Of a stretch of DNA of 64,000 bases, positions 1-8,208 are shown piece after piece. The DNA lies in NCBI RefSeq assembly GCF_009690625.1, contig NZ_CP033878.1:1426001-1490000 (forward strand), given 5' to 3'. Numbering within the stretch: position 1 is the first letter of the stretch; each line of letters begins with the position of its first letter. Position numbers and translations under genes: made by a program. The stretch comes from Halorhabdus sp. CBA1104 (GTDB taxonomy: Archaea; Halobacteriota; Halobacteria; Halobacteriales; Haloarculaceae). The notes under the pieces were generated by a model. That model worked only from the letters and a program-made list of their open reading frames with translations. It was not told the origin of the DNA and made no database searches.

Positions 1-287
1 TCCAGCGCATCGAAGAGGGCGGCGAACGCGACGAGTTCGCCGACGACGAGTCCCACATCGTTCGCGGTGTCATCGAAGACGACGGCGACTTGATTCCCAC
101 CGAGGACTTCGACAACGATCTGACGAACCGCTACCCCAACACCGAAGTTGCGGTCGAAGATGTCCCGGAAGCGTTCGTCTTCCACGTCGAAACGGACGGT
201 TCGTTCGACGTCGACACACTCGTGACCGAGGCGACAGACACGCTCCGGTCACGGGCTGAGGCACTGACCGACGCGGTTGCACTGTAA
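1..287 (+). CDS. rpo3: DNA-directed RNA polymerase subunit Rpo3 (subunit D), C-terminal part
   Basis: This reading frame is open from the window edge (first full codon at position 3) and ends with TAA at 285-287. The visible 94 residues end in FHVETDGSFDVDTLVTEA followed by a helix rich in Arg, Glu and Ala, which matches the C-terminal assembly region of archaeal RNA polymerase subunit D (the alpha-subunit counterpart that dimerises with Rpo11). The position directly before tRNA-Leu, L18e, L13, S9, Rpo10 and Rpo6 is the standard haloarchaeal arrangement. The N-terminal part lies outside the window. Identity rests on this C-terminal pattern plus gene order. Confidence 0.88.
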   Translation, partial: QRIEEGGERDEFADDESHIVRGVIEDDGDLIPTEDFDNDLTNRYPNTEVAVEDVPEAFVFHVETDGSFDVDTLVTEATDTLRSRAEALTDAVAL

Positions 288-404
288 CGATGATTCGCCC
301 CCAAAAACCGAAATCGACGGCGCCCGCTGCCCCTCGTGGTGCGAGCGGCGCGACCGTCCGTATCGAAAGCGGTTTGAAGGGGCAGGAAAAATCGAATTAC
401 GCGT

Positions 405-489
405 GCAGGGATAGCCAAGTCTGGCCAACGGCGCAGCGTTCAGGGCGCTGTCCCGTAGGGGTCCGCAGGTTCAAATCCTGCTCCCTGCA
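405..489 (+). tRNA. tRNA-Leu (anticodon CAG)
   Basis: The acceptor stem pairs GCAGGGA (405-411) with TCCCTGC (482-488), with discriminator A. The anticodon stem CAGCG/CGCTG encloses the loop TTCAGGG, giving anticodon CAG, which reads CTG leucine codons. A long variable arm (class II tRNA) and the T arm GCAGG-TTCAAAT-CCTGC are present. No CCA is encoded and no intron is seen. The acceptor pairing extends two more bases outside the tRNA. It lies between rpo3 and the L18e gene, a classic haloarchaeal position, and is probably processed from the operon transcript. Confidence 0.96.
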
Positions 490-507
490 CTTTTCAGGAG
501 GAACGTT

Positions 508-858
508 ATGAGTAAAAGTAATCCGAGACTGCGTAGTCTCATCGCCGACCTGAAGTCGGCCGCCCGCAAGGGCGACGGAGACGTCTGGAGCGACGTCGCC
601 GAGCGCTTAGAAAAACCGCGGCGCACCCACGCGGAAGTCAACCTGGGCCGCATCGAGCGGTACGCCCAGGAAGACGAAACCGTGATCGTGCCCGGGAAAG
701 TGCTTGGCAGCGGCGTCTTGCAGAAAGACGTTACCGTCGCCGCCGTCGACTTCTCGTCGACGGCCGAGCGGAAGATCGACCAGGTTGGCGAAACGCTACA
801 GCTAGAACAGGCACTCGAACAATTTCCCAACGGCTCGAACGTCCGGGTGATTCGATGA
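508..858 (+). CDS. rpl18e: 50S ribosomal protein L18e
   Basis: This 116-residue protein is the archaeal/eukaryotic L18e (relative of bacterial L15), a structural part of the large ribosomal subunit. The start [16 protein letters not shown] and the conserved [15 protein letters not shown] segment around residues 59-73 identify it. The ATG follows a clear Shine-Dalgarno sequence (GGAGG about 8 bases upstream) just after the tRNA. Its TGA overlaps the next ATG in an ATGA arrangement, so L13 is probably translationally coupled. Length is normal for haloarchaea. Confidence 0.97.
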   Translation: MSKSNPRLRSLIADLKSAARKGDGDVWSDVAERLEKPRRTHAEVNLGRIERYAQEDETVIVPGKVLGSGVLQKDVTVAAVDFSSTAERKIDQVGETLQLEQALEQFPNGSNVRVIR

Positions 859-1292
859 GTATTGCAACGATCGACGCGGATATCGTCGTCGATGCCCGCG
901 ACTGTATCATGGGTCGGGTCGCCAGCCAGGTCGCCGAGCGTGCCATGGATGGCGAGACCATCGCCGTGGTCAACGCCGAACACGCCGTGATCACCGGCGA
1001 CGACCAGGACGTCTTCGAGACGTACAAGAAGCGGACGGATGTCGGCAACGAGCAGGGCCGAGCGTACCCCAAGCGCCCGGATGGCATCCTCAAGCGGGCG
1101 ATTCGCGGGATGGTGCCCCACAAGAAACAGCGTGGTCGCGAGGCCTTCGAGAACGTCCGCGTCTACATGGGCAACCCGTACGACGAGGACCCGCAGGTCC
1201 TCGAAGGGACGTCACTGAATCGACTGTCGAACATCAGATTCGTCCAACTGGGCGATCTCTCGGCACGACTGGGAGCCAAGGTAACATGGTAA
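855..1292 (+). CDS. rpl13: 50S ribosomal protein L13
   Basis: This 145-residue protein is ribosomal protein L13 of the large subunit. It shows the L13 signature [18 protein letters not shown] (residues 16-33) and the [14 protein letters not shown] segment near residues 83-96. It overlaps L18e by four bases and S9 by seven bases (ATGGTAA), which supports coupled translation in one operon. Length and order (L18e-L13-S9) match archaeal genomes. Confidence 0.97.
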   Translation: MSIATIDADIVVDARDCIMGRVASQVAERAMDGETIAVVNAEHAVITGDDQDVFETYKKRTDVGNEQGRAYPKRPDGILKRAIRGMVPHKKQRGREAFENVRVYMGNPYDEDPQVLEGTSLNRLSNIRFVQLGDLSARLGAKVTW

Positions 1293-1684
1293 CGAACACG
1301 TCAGGCAAGAAGAAGACTGCCGTTGCCCGCGCAACCGTCTCGGAAGGCGAGGGCAAGGTTCGAATCAACTCCCAGCCCGTCGAACTATTCGACCCGGAGC
1401 TGGCGCAACTGAAGATGCTGGAGCCGTTCCGAATCGCCGAAGACGGGCTCCGAGCGGCTGTCGATGTCGACGTGACCGTCGAAGGTGGCGGCGTCATGGG
1501 ACAGGCCGACGCCGCACGGACGGCGATCGCTCGCGGGCTGGTTGAACACACCAACGATGCGGAACTTCGGGATGCCTATATGGCATTTGACCGGTCGCTA
1601 CTGGTCAACGACGTTCGCCAGAGCGAACCCAAAAAGTGGGGCGGCCCGGGTGCCCGCGCCCGATACCAAAAATCTTACCGCTGA
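1286..1684 (+). CDS. rps9: 30S ribosomal protein S9
   Basis: This 132-residue protein is ribosomal protein S9 (eukaryotic S16 type) of the small subunit. It starts [18 protein letters not shown] and ends in the conserved basic tail [11 protein letters not shown], whose terminal Arg reaches the P-site tRNA in known ribosome structures. The internal segment [19 protein letters not shown] is also typical. The ATG overlaps the end of the L13 gene. Confidence 0.97.
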   Translation: MVTNTSGKKKTAVARATVSEGEGKVRINSQPVELFDPELAQLKMLEPFRIAEDGLRAAVDVDVTVEGGGVMGQADAARTAIARGLVEHTNDAELRDAYMAFDRSLLVNDVRQSEPKKWGGPGARARYQKSYR

Positions 1685-1698
1685 GGTGAGCGCACGTC

Positions 1699-1893
1699 AT
1701 GATGATACCGGTCCGATGTTTCACCTGTGGCACCGTAATCGCCGGACACTGGGAAGAATTCAAAGAGCGCGCCAGGGAGGGCGACGAGGATCCCGAGGCC
1801 GTGCTAGACGAACTCGGCGTCGAACGGCACTGCTGTCGCCGGATGCTCGTCTCCCACGAGGATCTGGTTGACGTCGTGGCACCCTACCAATGA
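1699..1893 (+). CDS. rpo10: DNA-directed RNA polymerase subunit Rpo10 (subunit N)
   Basis: This 64-residue zinc-binding subunit of archaeal RNA polymerase matches eukaryotic Rpb10. The N-terminal CFTCG (Cys7, Cys10) and the later CCRR pair (Cys45, Cys46) supply the four zinc ligands of the atypical CX2C...CC motif. Two adjacent ATG codons (1699 and 1702) are possible starts. The first is used here because MM before VPVRCFTCG-type sequences is common in haloarchaea. GAGGTGA at 1683-1689 can serve as the ribosome-binding site. The gene overlaps Rpo6 by four bases. Confidence 0.97.
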   Translation: MMIPVRCFTCGTVIAGHWEEFKERAREGDEDPEAVLDELGVERHCCRRMLVSHEDLVDVVAPYQ

Positions 1894-2069
1894 CTGGCGA
1901 CCAAGACTACAACCGCTACGAGAAAGCTCGCGTCCTGGGCGCACGGGCGCTGCAGGTAGCATACGGGGCGCCGGTACTAATCGACACCGAACAGACCCAG
2001 CCGATCCTCATCGCGGCCGAGGAGTACGACGCTGGGGTATTGCCGTTTACAATCAATCGAGGTAACTAA
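1890..2069 (+). CDS. rpo6: DNA-directed RNA polymerase subunit Rpo6 (subunit K)
   Basis: This 59-residue frame starts at the ATG overlapping the Rpo10 stop (ATGA) and ends with TAA at 2067-2069. The sequence begins [20 protein letters not shown] and continues with [10 protein letters not shown] and ends in LPFTINRGN, the core helix-strand pattern of archaeal Rpo6, the omega/Rpb6 counterpart that clamps the largest RNA polymerase subunit. Its size, acidic character and position between Rpo10 and enolase fit archaeal operons. Enolase starts two bases after the stop. Confidence 0.94.
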   Translation: MTGDQDYNRYEKARVLGARALQVAYGAPVLIDTEQTQPILIAAEEYDAGVLPFTINRGN

Positions 2070-2071
2070 CA

Positions 2072-3277
2072 ATGACGCTTATCACCAACGTAACACTCCG
2101 ACGCGTACTGGACTCGCGAGGCAACCCGACTGTCGAAGCCGACGTCACTACCGAGAGTGGTGGCTTCGGTCGTGCGGCCGCACCGAGTGGCGCAAGCACG
2201 GGCGAACACGAAGCGATCGAACTCCCGCCGAGTGAAGCAATCGCGAACGCACGCGATCTGGCCGTTCCGCGACTGGAAGGCGAAGTCTACGCCGGCAACC
2301 AGCGGGAAGTCGACGCCGCACTCCACGCTGCCGACGGGACCGACGACTTCTCGGAGATTGGGGCCAACTCCGCGGTCTCCATCTCGATGGCCGCTGCGAA
2401 GGCCGGCGCCGACGTGCTGGGCGCACCGCTGTACCAGCATCTCGGTGGGACCTTCCGTGGCGATCAGTTCCCGACTCCGCTCGGTAACGTCGTCGGCGGT
2501 GGCGAACACGCCGAGGAAGCGACGAACATTCAGGAGTACCTCTCGGCTCCTGTCGGCGCGCCTTCCGTGACGGAGGCCGTCTTCGCCAACGCAGAGGTCC
2601 ACGCCGAGATCAGCAACATCCTCGAATCGCGTGGCGTGCCCGTCAACAAGGGCGACGAGGGCGCGTGGGCGCCGCCGATCGGCGACGACGAAGCCTTCGA
2701 GGTTGTCGCGGAAGCGACCGACCGTGTCAGCGAGGAGCGCGGCTTCGAGATCAGCTTCGGGCTGGACATGGCCGCCGCAGAGATGTACGACGCCGAGGCA
2801 GAAGAGTACGTCTACGAGGGCGAACCCAACCGCTCGACGCAAGAGCAGATCGACTACGTCGTCGAGATGGTCGAGGAGTACGACCTGGCCTACGTCGAGG
2901 ACCCGCTCGACGAGAACGACTTCGAGGCCTTCGCCGAGTTGACCGAGCGTGTGGGTGACCAGACGCTCATCTGTGGCGACGACCTGTACGTGACGAACGT
3001 CGAGCGCCTCCAGGAAGGTATCGACCTGGGCTCGTCGAACTCAATCCTCATCAAGCCCAACCAGATCGGGACGCTGACCGACGCCGTTGACGCGATCGAA
3101 CTCGGTTCGAAGAACGGCATCGAGTCGGTCGTCTCCCACCGCTCGGGCGAGACCGAGGACACGACGATTGCCCATCTGGCCGTCGGCGCGGCCGCTCCCT
3201 ACATCAAGACGGGGACGGTGGCCGGCGAGCGGACGGCCAAGCTGAACGAACTCATCAGGATCGAAGAGAACGCATGA
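2072..3277 (+). CDS. eno: Enolase (phosphopyruvate hydratase)
   Basis: This 401-residue cytoplasmic enzyme interconverts 2-phosphoglycerate and phosphoenolpyruvate in glycolysis and gluconeogenesis. Signatures include [10 protein letters not shown] near residue 39, the magnesium-binding [10 protein letters not shown] and CGDDLYVTN segments, the catalytic-lysine segment [10 protein letters not shown] and the substrate-loop sequence [10 protein letters not shown]. It starts two bases after rpo6 and overlaps rps2 by four bases, so glycolysis is tied to the transcription/translation operon here, as in many archaea. Length is normal. Confidence 0.97.
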   Translation: MTLITNVTLRRVLDSRGNPTVEADVTTESGGFGRAAAPSGASTGEHEAIELPPSEAIANARDLAVPRLEGEVYAGNQREVDAALHAADGTDDFSEIGANSAVSISMAAAKAGADVLGAPLYQHLGGTFRGDQFPTPLGNVVGGGEHAEEATNIQEYLSAPVGAPSVTEAVFANAEVHAEISNILESRGVPVNKGDEGAWAPPIGDDEAFEVVAEATDRVSEERGFEISFGLDMAAAEMYDAEAEEYVYEGEPNRSTQEQIDYVVEMVEEYDLAYVEDPLDENDFEAFAELTERVGDQTLICGDDLYVTNVERLQEGIDLGSSNSILIKPNQIGTLTDAVDAIELGSKNGIESVVSHRSGETEDTTIAHLAVGAAAPYIKTGTVAGERTAKLNELIRIEENA

Positions 3278-4080
3278 GCGACGACGACGAGACAGACACC
3301 GAAGCAGACGAACCCGAGGCCGCCTCGGAACCCGCCGGAGAGGCCGGTGCGGTCGCCGAGGAAACCACGCCCGAGGCGGAAGCGAGCGAGCCGTCGGGCG
3401 ACGACGAGGTCGGGGAACAGGCAGACGAACAGCCGGCAGACGACAAAGCCCAAGAGGTACCCAGCCAGGACGAGAACGTCATGCCCGACGAGCAGGCCGA
3501 GGCAGACCTGCTGATCCCGGTCGATGACTACCTCTCTGCCGGGGTTCACATCGGGACCCAGCAGAAGACCACGGACATGGACCGGTTCATCCACCGCGTC
3601 CGGACCGACGGTCTGTACGTGCTGGACGTCAGCATGACCGATACGCGCATCCGCAAAGCCGCGGACTTCCTGGCCAACTACGAGCCAGAGCAGATTCTGG
3701 TGGCCTCCTCCCGGCAGTACGGTCGCTTCCCGGCCGAGAAGTTCGCCGACGCCGTCGGCGCTCGCGCCCGGACCGGCCGGTTCATCCCTGGGACACTCAC
3801 CAACCCCGACTACGAGGGCTACATCGAGCCCGACGTCGTGGTCGTCACGGACCCGATCGGTGACGCCCAGGCCGTCAAGGAGGCGATCACGGTCGGCATC
3901 CCCGTGATCGCGATGTGTGACTCCAACAACACGACCAGCAACGTCGATCTGGTCGTCCCGACCAACAACAAGGGGCGGCGCGCGCTGTCGGTCGTCTACT
4001 GGCTGCTGGCCAACGAGACGCTGGACCGTCGCGGTGCCAAACCGGCCTACAGCCTCGACGACTTCGAGAGCGAACTGTAA
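3274..4080 (+). CDS. rps2: 30S ribosomal protein S2
   Basis: This 268-residue small-subunit protein carries the S2 core from about residue 79 ([20 protein letters not shown]) to residue 255, including [11 protein letters not shown] and [14 protein letters not shown]. Before the core lies a roughly 78-residue acidic, low-complexity extension made mostly of Asp, Glu, Ala and Pro, with no predicted fold. Extensions of this kind are known in haloarchaeal S2 and vary in length. The gene overlaps enolase and ends the operon. A T-rich run (4117-4126) follows about 40 bases downstream. Confidence 0.96.
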   Translation: MSDDDETDTEADEPEAASEPAGEAGAVAEETTPEAEASEPSGDDEVGEQADEQPADDKAQEVPSQDENVMPDEQAEADLLIPVDDYLSAGVHIGTQQKTTDMDRFIHRVRTDGLYVLDVSMTDTRIRKAADFLANYEPEQILVASSRQYGRFPAEKFADAVGARARTGRFIPGTLTNPDYEGYIEPDVVVVTDPIGDAQAVKEAITVGIPVIAMCDSNNTTSNVDLVVPTNNKGRRALSVVYWLLANETLDRRGAKPAYSLDDFESEL

Positions 4081-4251
4081 GGTCGATCGTTTCGCAGTCT
4101 CGGATTCGGCGGTATTTCCGTTTTTACAAGAGCAGTACCACCTCGTAGCTGTATCTTTGTCTCGTCATCGCAGTCAGCAACGACGGATGAAGATTGGCCT
4201 CCGGACTACCGTGAGTACAGTCTGAGCGACGCTATAAGGTCATCGTGAAAA

Positions 4252-4452
4252 CTAGCCAAACCAGATTACGATCAGTCCCAAACCGATGAACATTGGGCCA
4301 GTAACATATCGTGTGGTGATAACTTGAAATCGGTCTGGCTCTGGGTCGGCTGCATGTCGGTTCCGGTATCGTGCAAGGCTTCGGGGCTTAGCAGTGCATA
4401 AGAAGCCAAAAAGAAGGAAGATAAATCCAAAAAAATATGTGTGATGGATCAA
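4252..4452 (-). CDS. Small two-helix membrane protein (cassette A, third gene)
   Basis: This frame would encode 66 residues with two hydrophobic segments (residues about 4-20 and 48-65) separated by a charged loop containing AKPRSLARYRNRH and DPEPDRF. The layout and the Pro-rich loop recall short two-helix proteins such as those placed in DUF6199, but that is a guess. The start is a TTG, because an in-frame stop lies just upstream and no in-frame ATG precedes the first helix. It follows the 278-residue gene by 44 bases on the same strand and shares its low G+C content. A two-helix protein also closes cassette B near 17.2 kb. Confidence 0.5.
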   Translation of the reverse strand: MIHHTYFFGFIFLLFGFLCTAKPRSLARYRNRHAADPEPDRFQVITTRYVTGPMFIGLGLIVIWFG

Positions 4453-4496
4453 CCATATCTACAATGTAGATTGATACTACTTAATCCCAGTGAACC

Positions 4497-5333
4497 TTAT
4501 TTACTTTCTGCATAGACTAGATAATTTTCCGTCTCCGCAATGTGATTGACGTACCCGTAATCTTCACAAGGACAATATCCGCCCAGATCAGGGATACGAT
4601 ACGTAGTGCTGACTGTCCCTGTTACCACGTCCATCTCATTCCCAGTCAGATTATCGTTTAGGACATTTACCGTGATACCAAGTCTATCGTCCGAAGCAGT
4701 GGGGAAACTATCTTTTCCAAGATTAGGATCAACATTATACGTCCAGATATACCGTTCTTCACCATCCTCGCTGCTGGGTGTTTGGTGATCGACTTCTATG
4801 AGATCTTCTGGATTACCGTTATCCCATTGGTCAATCAGAAACGAAGCAAATCCAAGCGCAAGACCACTTGGAGGGGAAGTGAATGCACCCACGATAGTGA
4901 GGCCTATTGCGATCGCTTCATCCACAAACGACTCAGATTTTGTACTCCCGTCAGCTCTGGGTCGTGGATCAGCAAGTGGTGTCTTCGACTCGTTATTTGT
5001 ATGAGCCATGAATTCAAATTTTTTCACCACTGGGTCCACATATTTCCCATACATATCTTGGAAGTCCGACTCACATTCTCCAAGTAAAGTACCAGGAAGT
5101 TCTTCAAAATAGCATTCAAGAGTTATCTTCTCGAACGAACCTTCCGAAATCACAGGCGGCGAAGTATGGTCCCCCCGCAACGTCATTGACGATCTGAAGT
5201 CAACGCTGGTGCTGTCCTGTGTATCGTTTAGGCATACGTCCCAGTTATCTGTATCATAGTCTCTAGTATCGAAGGAATAGCTTGGGGTCGCTTTGTCCTC
5301 ATCGACATACGTAACATCATATTCTTCAGACAT
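4497..5333 (-). CDS. Hypothetical acidic protein with internal hydrophobic stretch (cassette A, second gene)
   Basis: I do not recognise this 278-residue protein. It is acidic, has no signal peptide, and looks rich in beta strands at both ends. Residues about 139-167 form a glycine- and alanine-rich hydrophobic stretch (IAIGLTIVGAF...GLALGFASFLI) with a central SPPSG break, long enough to cross or insert into a membrane as a hairpin. Cysteines occur at 34, 74, 87, 254 and 256, the last two as CPC. Its ATG overlaps the stop of the Tat-signal gene by one base (TAATG), so the two are almost certainly co-translated. The local base composition (35-43% G+C on two lines I counted) is far below that of the neighbouring housekeeping genes. 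Confidence 0.75.
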   Translation of the reverse strand: MSEEYDVTYVDEDKATPSYSFDTRDYDTDNWDVCLNDTQDSTSVDFRSSMTLRGDHTSPPVISEGSFEKITLECYFEELPGTLLGECESDFQDMYGKYVDPVVKKFEFMAHTNNESKTPLADPRPRADGSTKSESFVDEAIAIGLTIVGAFTSPPSGLALGFASFLIDQWDNGNPEDLIEVDHQTPSSEDGEERYIWTYNVDPNLGKDSFPTASDDRLGITVNVLNDNLTGNEMDVVTGTVSTTYRIPDLGGYCPCEDYGYVNHIAETENYLVYAESK

Positions 5334-5977
5334 TACTTCTCACCCCCTTTGTTGTCCTTCTTTTTTCGTTTCTTCTTACCCTTTGGTTTCAGATTTTTCA
5401 ATGACGTGCTGGTTGGAACCCCTTTCTCAGAAATGTCCGGGACTTCATCGAACTTTTTGGCCTCTTCTTCTGGTGAGAGCATTTTTCTTATTTTGCCGAC
5501 AGACGCGCCGTTTTCTTTCGCGTTCATTGTGTAGCTAAGGTCTGCAAATCGGTCACTTGGACGGGTTACGATTCCCACAATATGGTGACCGTCAAACTCC
5601 AATTTGCAAATCAATTTCTCTCCATCGCGAGTGTATTGCGGTTCGGTAAGTTCAATATAATACTGCCAGAGCGGTCCGGCTTTTTTGTAGGGACTCAATG
5701 TTCCCGAATCACCCAATTTGATATTGAATCCTCCAAGCTGCAACTTTCCAGAGATCTCGCCCTCTCCATGGTGTTGGATCTGGGCATGTGCTGGTCGCTG
5801 TACTTGATGGGTGCGTGTGTCATACGTTACCCCGACAAACTTTCTCTTCGAATCAGCGGCTACAGTGCCAATACCCGATAATCCAACAAGTCCAGCACCC
5901 ACCGAACCACTCATCTGTTTTAAAACGGAACGCCTACTGAACGGAAGTCGGCCACCAATTTGATTATCAGATATCAC
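5333..5977 (-). CDS. Tat-exported hypothetical protein with polybasic C-terminus (cassette A, first gene)
   Basis: This 214-residue product carries a twin-arginine signal (SRRSVLKQMSGSVGAGLVGL, ending near TVAADS) and should be folded in the cytoplasm and exported. The mature part has FVGVTYDTRTHQVQ, GGFNIKLG and GIVTRPSDRFADLSYTMN, a pattern I associate with a widespread but uncharacterised family of haloarchaeal Tat proteins. The last 18 residues are strongly basic (KGKKKRKKK within them), unusual in a haloarchaeon. An upstream in-frame ATG exists at 6025, but a TATA box at 6001-6010 lies inside that extension and fits leaderless initiation at the GTG at 5977, which is the start used here. 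The downstream partner overlaps by one base. Confidence 0.72.
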   Translation of the reverse strand: MISDNQIGGRLPFSRRSVLKQMSGSVGAGLVGLSGIGTVAADSKRKFVGVTYDTRTHQVQRPAHAQIQHHGEGEISGKLQLGGFNIKLGDSGTLSPYKKAGPLWQYYIELTEPQYTRDGEKLICKLEFDGHHIVGIVTRPSDRFADLSYTMNAKENGASVGKIRKMLSPEEEAKKFDEVPDISEKGVPTSTSLKNLKPKGKKKRKKKDNKGGEK

Positions 5978-6000
5978 AATCAAGTTGACTATCCAGTAAT

Positions 6001-6010
6001 AATAAATATA
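6001..6010 (-). promoter_or_regulatory. TATA box of cassette A
   Basis: On the minus strand these ten bases read TATATTTATT. Their centre is about 28-29 bases upstream of the GTG at 5977, the spacing expected for a leaderless archaeal transcript. This is the only strong TATA-like element before the three-gene cassette. Confidence 0.55.
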
Positions 6011-6025
6011 CCGGATTTTAGTCAA

Positions 6026-6610
6026 TCATTTACTCTGTTACTATGTATACATCATACAGTTCATACCTTGGTTGAAAACCAGAAAGTACCCTTGAAATGG
6101 GTGCTAAGAATAGTAGAGGAGTGTGCTATTCTTGACTATGGATAGTAGGGGTATCTCCGATCAGTCACCTCTGACTGTTAAGACATTGCAAGAGGTTCTA
6201 TAGGTACAAACTAATCGTGCTTCACGGAGGAACATGGTTACCAATTAACCCTACAAAGAGTCTATACCAGCACCAAAAGTGAGGGTCCATCCAGAATAAA
6301 TGAGGCTGTTATGATTTGATTGACTGGAAGCAATTGTAATAAAGAACGACCCCGCTATCGTTCTTCGGTCTGATGCCGGCCCCCTCTCGTCACTGCCATC
6401 AAAAATGACGAACATGAAACGATCCCAGGAGAGCCATGACCTCAGTGCGAGGATTTTTCGATAACTCCCCCGTATCGCAGGGGCACGTCCAGATTTCGAA
6501 CTCAGTCTTGACGACCGACGCTTCGATACGTTCGAACCCACAAACAACTGCCTCAGTGCCGATCTCTCCGGTTACCAAAGACATTACACCGAACCGGACT
6601 GTGTGACAGT
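6026..6610. other. Intergenic stretch between cassette A and the molybdoenzyme gene
   Basis: About 580 bases separate the two divergent genes. The first half stays AT-rich like cassette A. I see no RNA gene, insertion sequence ends or obvious remnant of a known gene. The only candidate coding content is the short minus-strand frame at 6399-6584, listed separately. G+C content rises again from about 6400, which marks the edge of the AT-rich island. Confidence 0.6.
6399..6584 (-). CDS. Possible small protein, unrecognised
   Basis: An ATG-initiated frame of 61 codons begins MSLVTGEIGTEAVVCGFE and includes WTCPCDTGEL, which has a CPC motif but no full zinc-ribbon pattern. The glutamate-rich composition is plausible for a haloarchaeal protein. 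However, third-position G+C is only about 57% by my count and I see no clear promoter or ribosome-binding site. It could equally be chance coding potential at the edge of the AT-rich island. Confidence 0.27.
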   Translation of the reverse strand: MSLVTGEIGTEAVVCGFERIEASVVKTEFEIWTCPCDTGELSKNPRTEVMALLGSFHVRHF

Positions 6611-8200
6611 ATGGCACGCACTCGGACGACGGCCCTCTTTTGGGGGGCGGGAGCCCTCGCCTGGGTCCTCGGGATGGTCGTCGCGCGGCCGTTGGTGGGG
6701 GGCGACCCGACGCTGGTCGTCGCCCAGACGCTGATCGAGGCCGCACCTGGGTCGATCGCGACGTGGGCGATCGAAACGTTCGGAAAATACGCCCAGTGGC
6801 TGCTGGTCGTGGGGGTATCGTTCGGAATCGTCGGCGCTGGTGTAGCGATCGGCGTCGCGATCGATCGGGGTGGGCTCGGCGTCCAGCGGCAGTTGCAGCT
6901 GTCGTATGTAATTGCGCTGGGCGTGTTCGCCGTCACGGCCGGTGGCTTCTACGTGGCTGGTGGCGGGATTTCGAGTCGCTGGCTACTCGCGACAATCCTC
7001 GCGATCGTCCCGCCGGGCGCGGTCTGGTGGGCACAGGTCGGACCGCGAGGGGCAGTCGGAAAGCGACGCGCCATGCGACGGATGAGTGGGGCCGCCGGGA
7101 CAGTGCTCGCGGGCGGTGCCCTCGCCCGCGTCCTCGGCGAGTCGCCATCCGTGGGTGGCGTCCAGCCCGGCGCTGATCTCGATCCAGTAGACGAGAAGAC
7201 GGGGACTGGAAGGACGACGCCAGCACCGACGGGCACACCTGGTGGGGAGGCACTCGAATCACGGAGTAAGACCAACGGCGTCGTCGTGTCCGAGGCAGCG
7301 AGCGACGCCACATTCGGGTTCGACTTCGAGGGGATGCCGGATCGCGTCGGAGCAATCGACAATCACTACGTCGTGGACAAGAATATCTCGGCGCCCACCG
7401 TCAACAGCCAACAGTGGGAGTTGACGATCGAGGGGGCCGTCGAAGAGCCTCGGGTGCTCAGTTACGACGAGTTGACCACACATCCGGCGGCTCGCGACCT
7501 GACGCTGACGATGGTCTGTATCTCGAATACGGTCGGTGGAGACCTGATCAGCACGACCGACTGGACCGGCGTCCCGATCAAGACACTCCTCGAAGAGACA
7601 GGCGTCGAAGCAGACGCCATCGACATTGTCACCCACGCGGCCGACGGCTACTCCGAAGCCCTCCCGTGGTCAGTCGTCTCGGAGCGTGAAGACATCTTCC
7701 TGGCATTTGGCGTGGACGGGAAAACGGTACCCAAACGCCACGGGTTCCCGGCCCGGTTGCTCATTCCCGGTCGGTACGGCATGAAGTCGACCAAGTGGGT
7801 GACGGGCCTCGAGGTCTCGGCAAGCGATCACGAGGCCTACTGGGAAAAACGCGGGTGGGACGAGCGTGCGGTGATCAACACGCTGTCGTACGTGCGCGCG
7901 ATCCAGCGCCGAGGTGCACAGATCGCCGTCGGTGGGATCGCCTACGCCGGGATTCGGGGAGTCGAAGGCGTCGACGTGAGTCTCGACGGCGGTGAGACGT
8001 GGGCCGAGGCTACCCTGGAGTCGGCGCCATCGGCCTCTGCCTGGAACCGGTGGCGCTACGAATTCACACAGCCAAATCCGGAAGCACTGGATGTCCGCGT
8101 CAGAGCAACGGACGGCGACGGAAACCGACAGCGCCGCGGACGATCTAACCCACACCCGGGCGGGTCGACCGGCTGGCATTCTGTGACGCTCTCGCTGTAG
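6611..8200 (+). CDS. Membrane-anchored sulfite oxidase-type molybdopterin oxidoreductase
   Basis: This 529-residue protein has about four hydrophobic helices in residues 5-150, a disordered Thr/Pro/Gly linker to about residue 220, then a molybdopterin domain of the sulfite oxidase/MsrP family. The key segment TLTMVCISNTVGGD near residue 300 contains the cysteine expected to bind molybdenum. HGFPARLLIPGRYGMKS and TKWVTGLEV follow, and a C-terminal Ig-like dimerisation domain ends near residue 505 (GVDVSLDGGETW). The helices and the domain order suggest an extracytoplasmic enzyme held at the membrane. The physiological substrate (sulfite, sulfoxide or other) cannot be told from sequence. The ATG at 6611 opens the first helix. 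Confidence 0.85.
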   Translation: MARTRTTALFWGAGALAWVLGMVVARPLVGGDPTLVVAQTLIEAAPGSIATWAIETFGKYAQWLLVVGVSFGIVGAGVAIGVAIDRGGLGVQRQLQLSYVIALGVFAVTAGGFYVAGGGISSRWLLATILAIVPPGAVWWAQVGPRGAVGKRRAMRRMSGAAGTVLAGGALARVLGESPSVGGVQPGADLDPVDEKTGTGRTTPAPTGTPGGEALESRSKTNGVVVSEAASDATFGFDFEGMPDRVGAIDNHYVVDKNISAPTVNSQQWELTIEGAVEEPRVLSYDELTTHPAARDLTLTMVCISNTVGGDLISTTDWTGVPIKTLLEETGVEADAIDIVTHAADGYSEALPWSVVSEREDIFLAFGVDGKTVPKRHGFPARLLIPGRYGMKSTKWVTGLEVSASDHEAYWEKRGWDERAVINTLSYVRAIQRRGAQIAVGGIAYAGIRGVEGVDVSLDGGETWAEATLESAPSASAWNRWRYEFTQPNPEALDVRVRATDGDGNRQRRGRSNPHPGGSTGWHSVTLSL

Positions 8201-8208
8201 TTGTCGGT

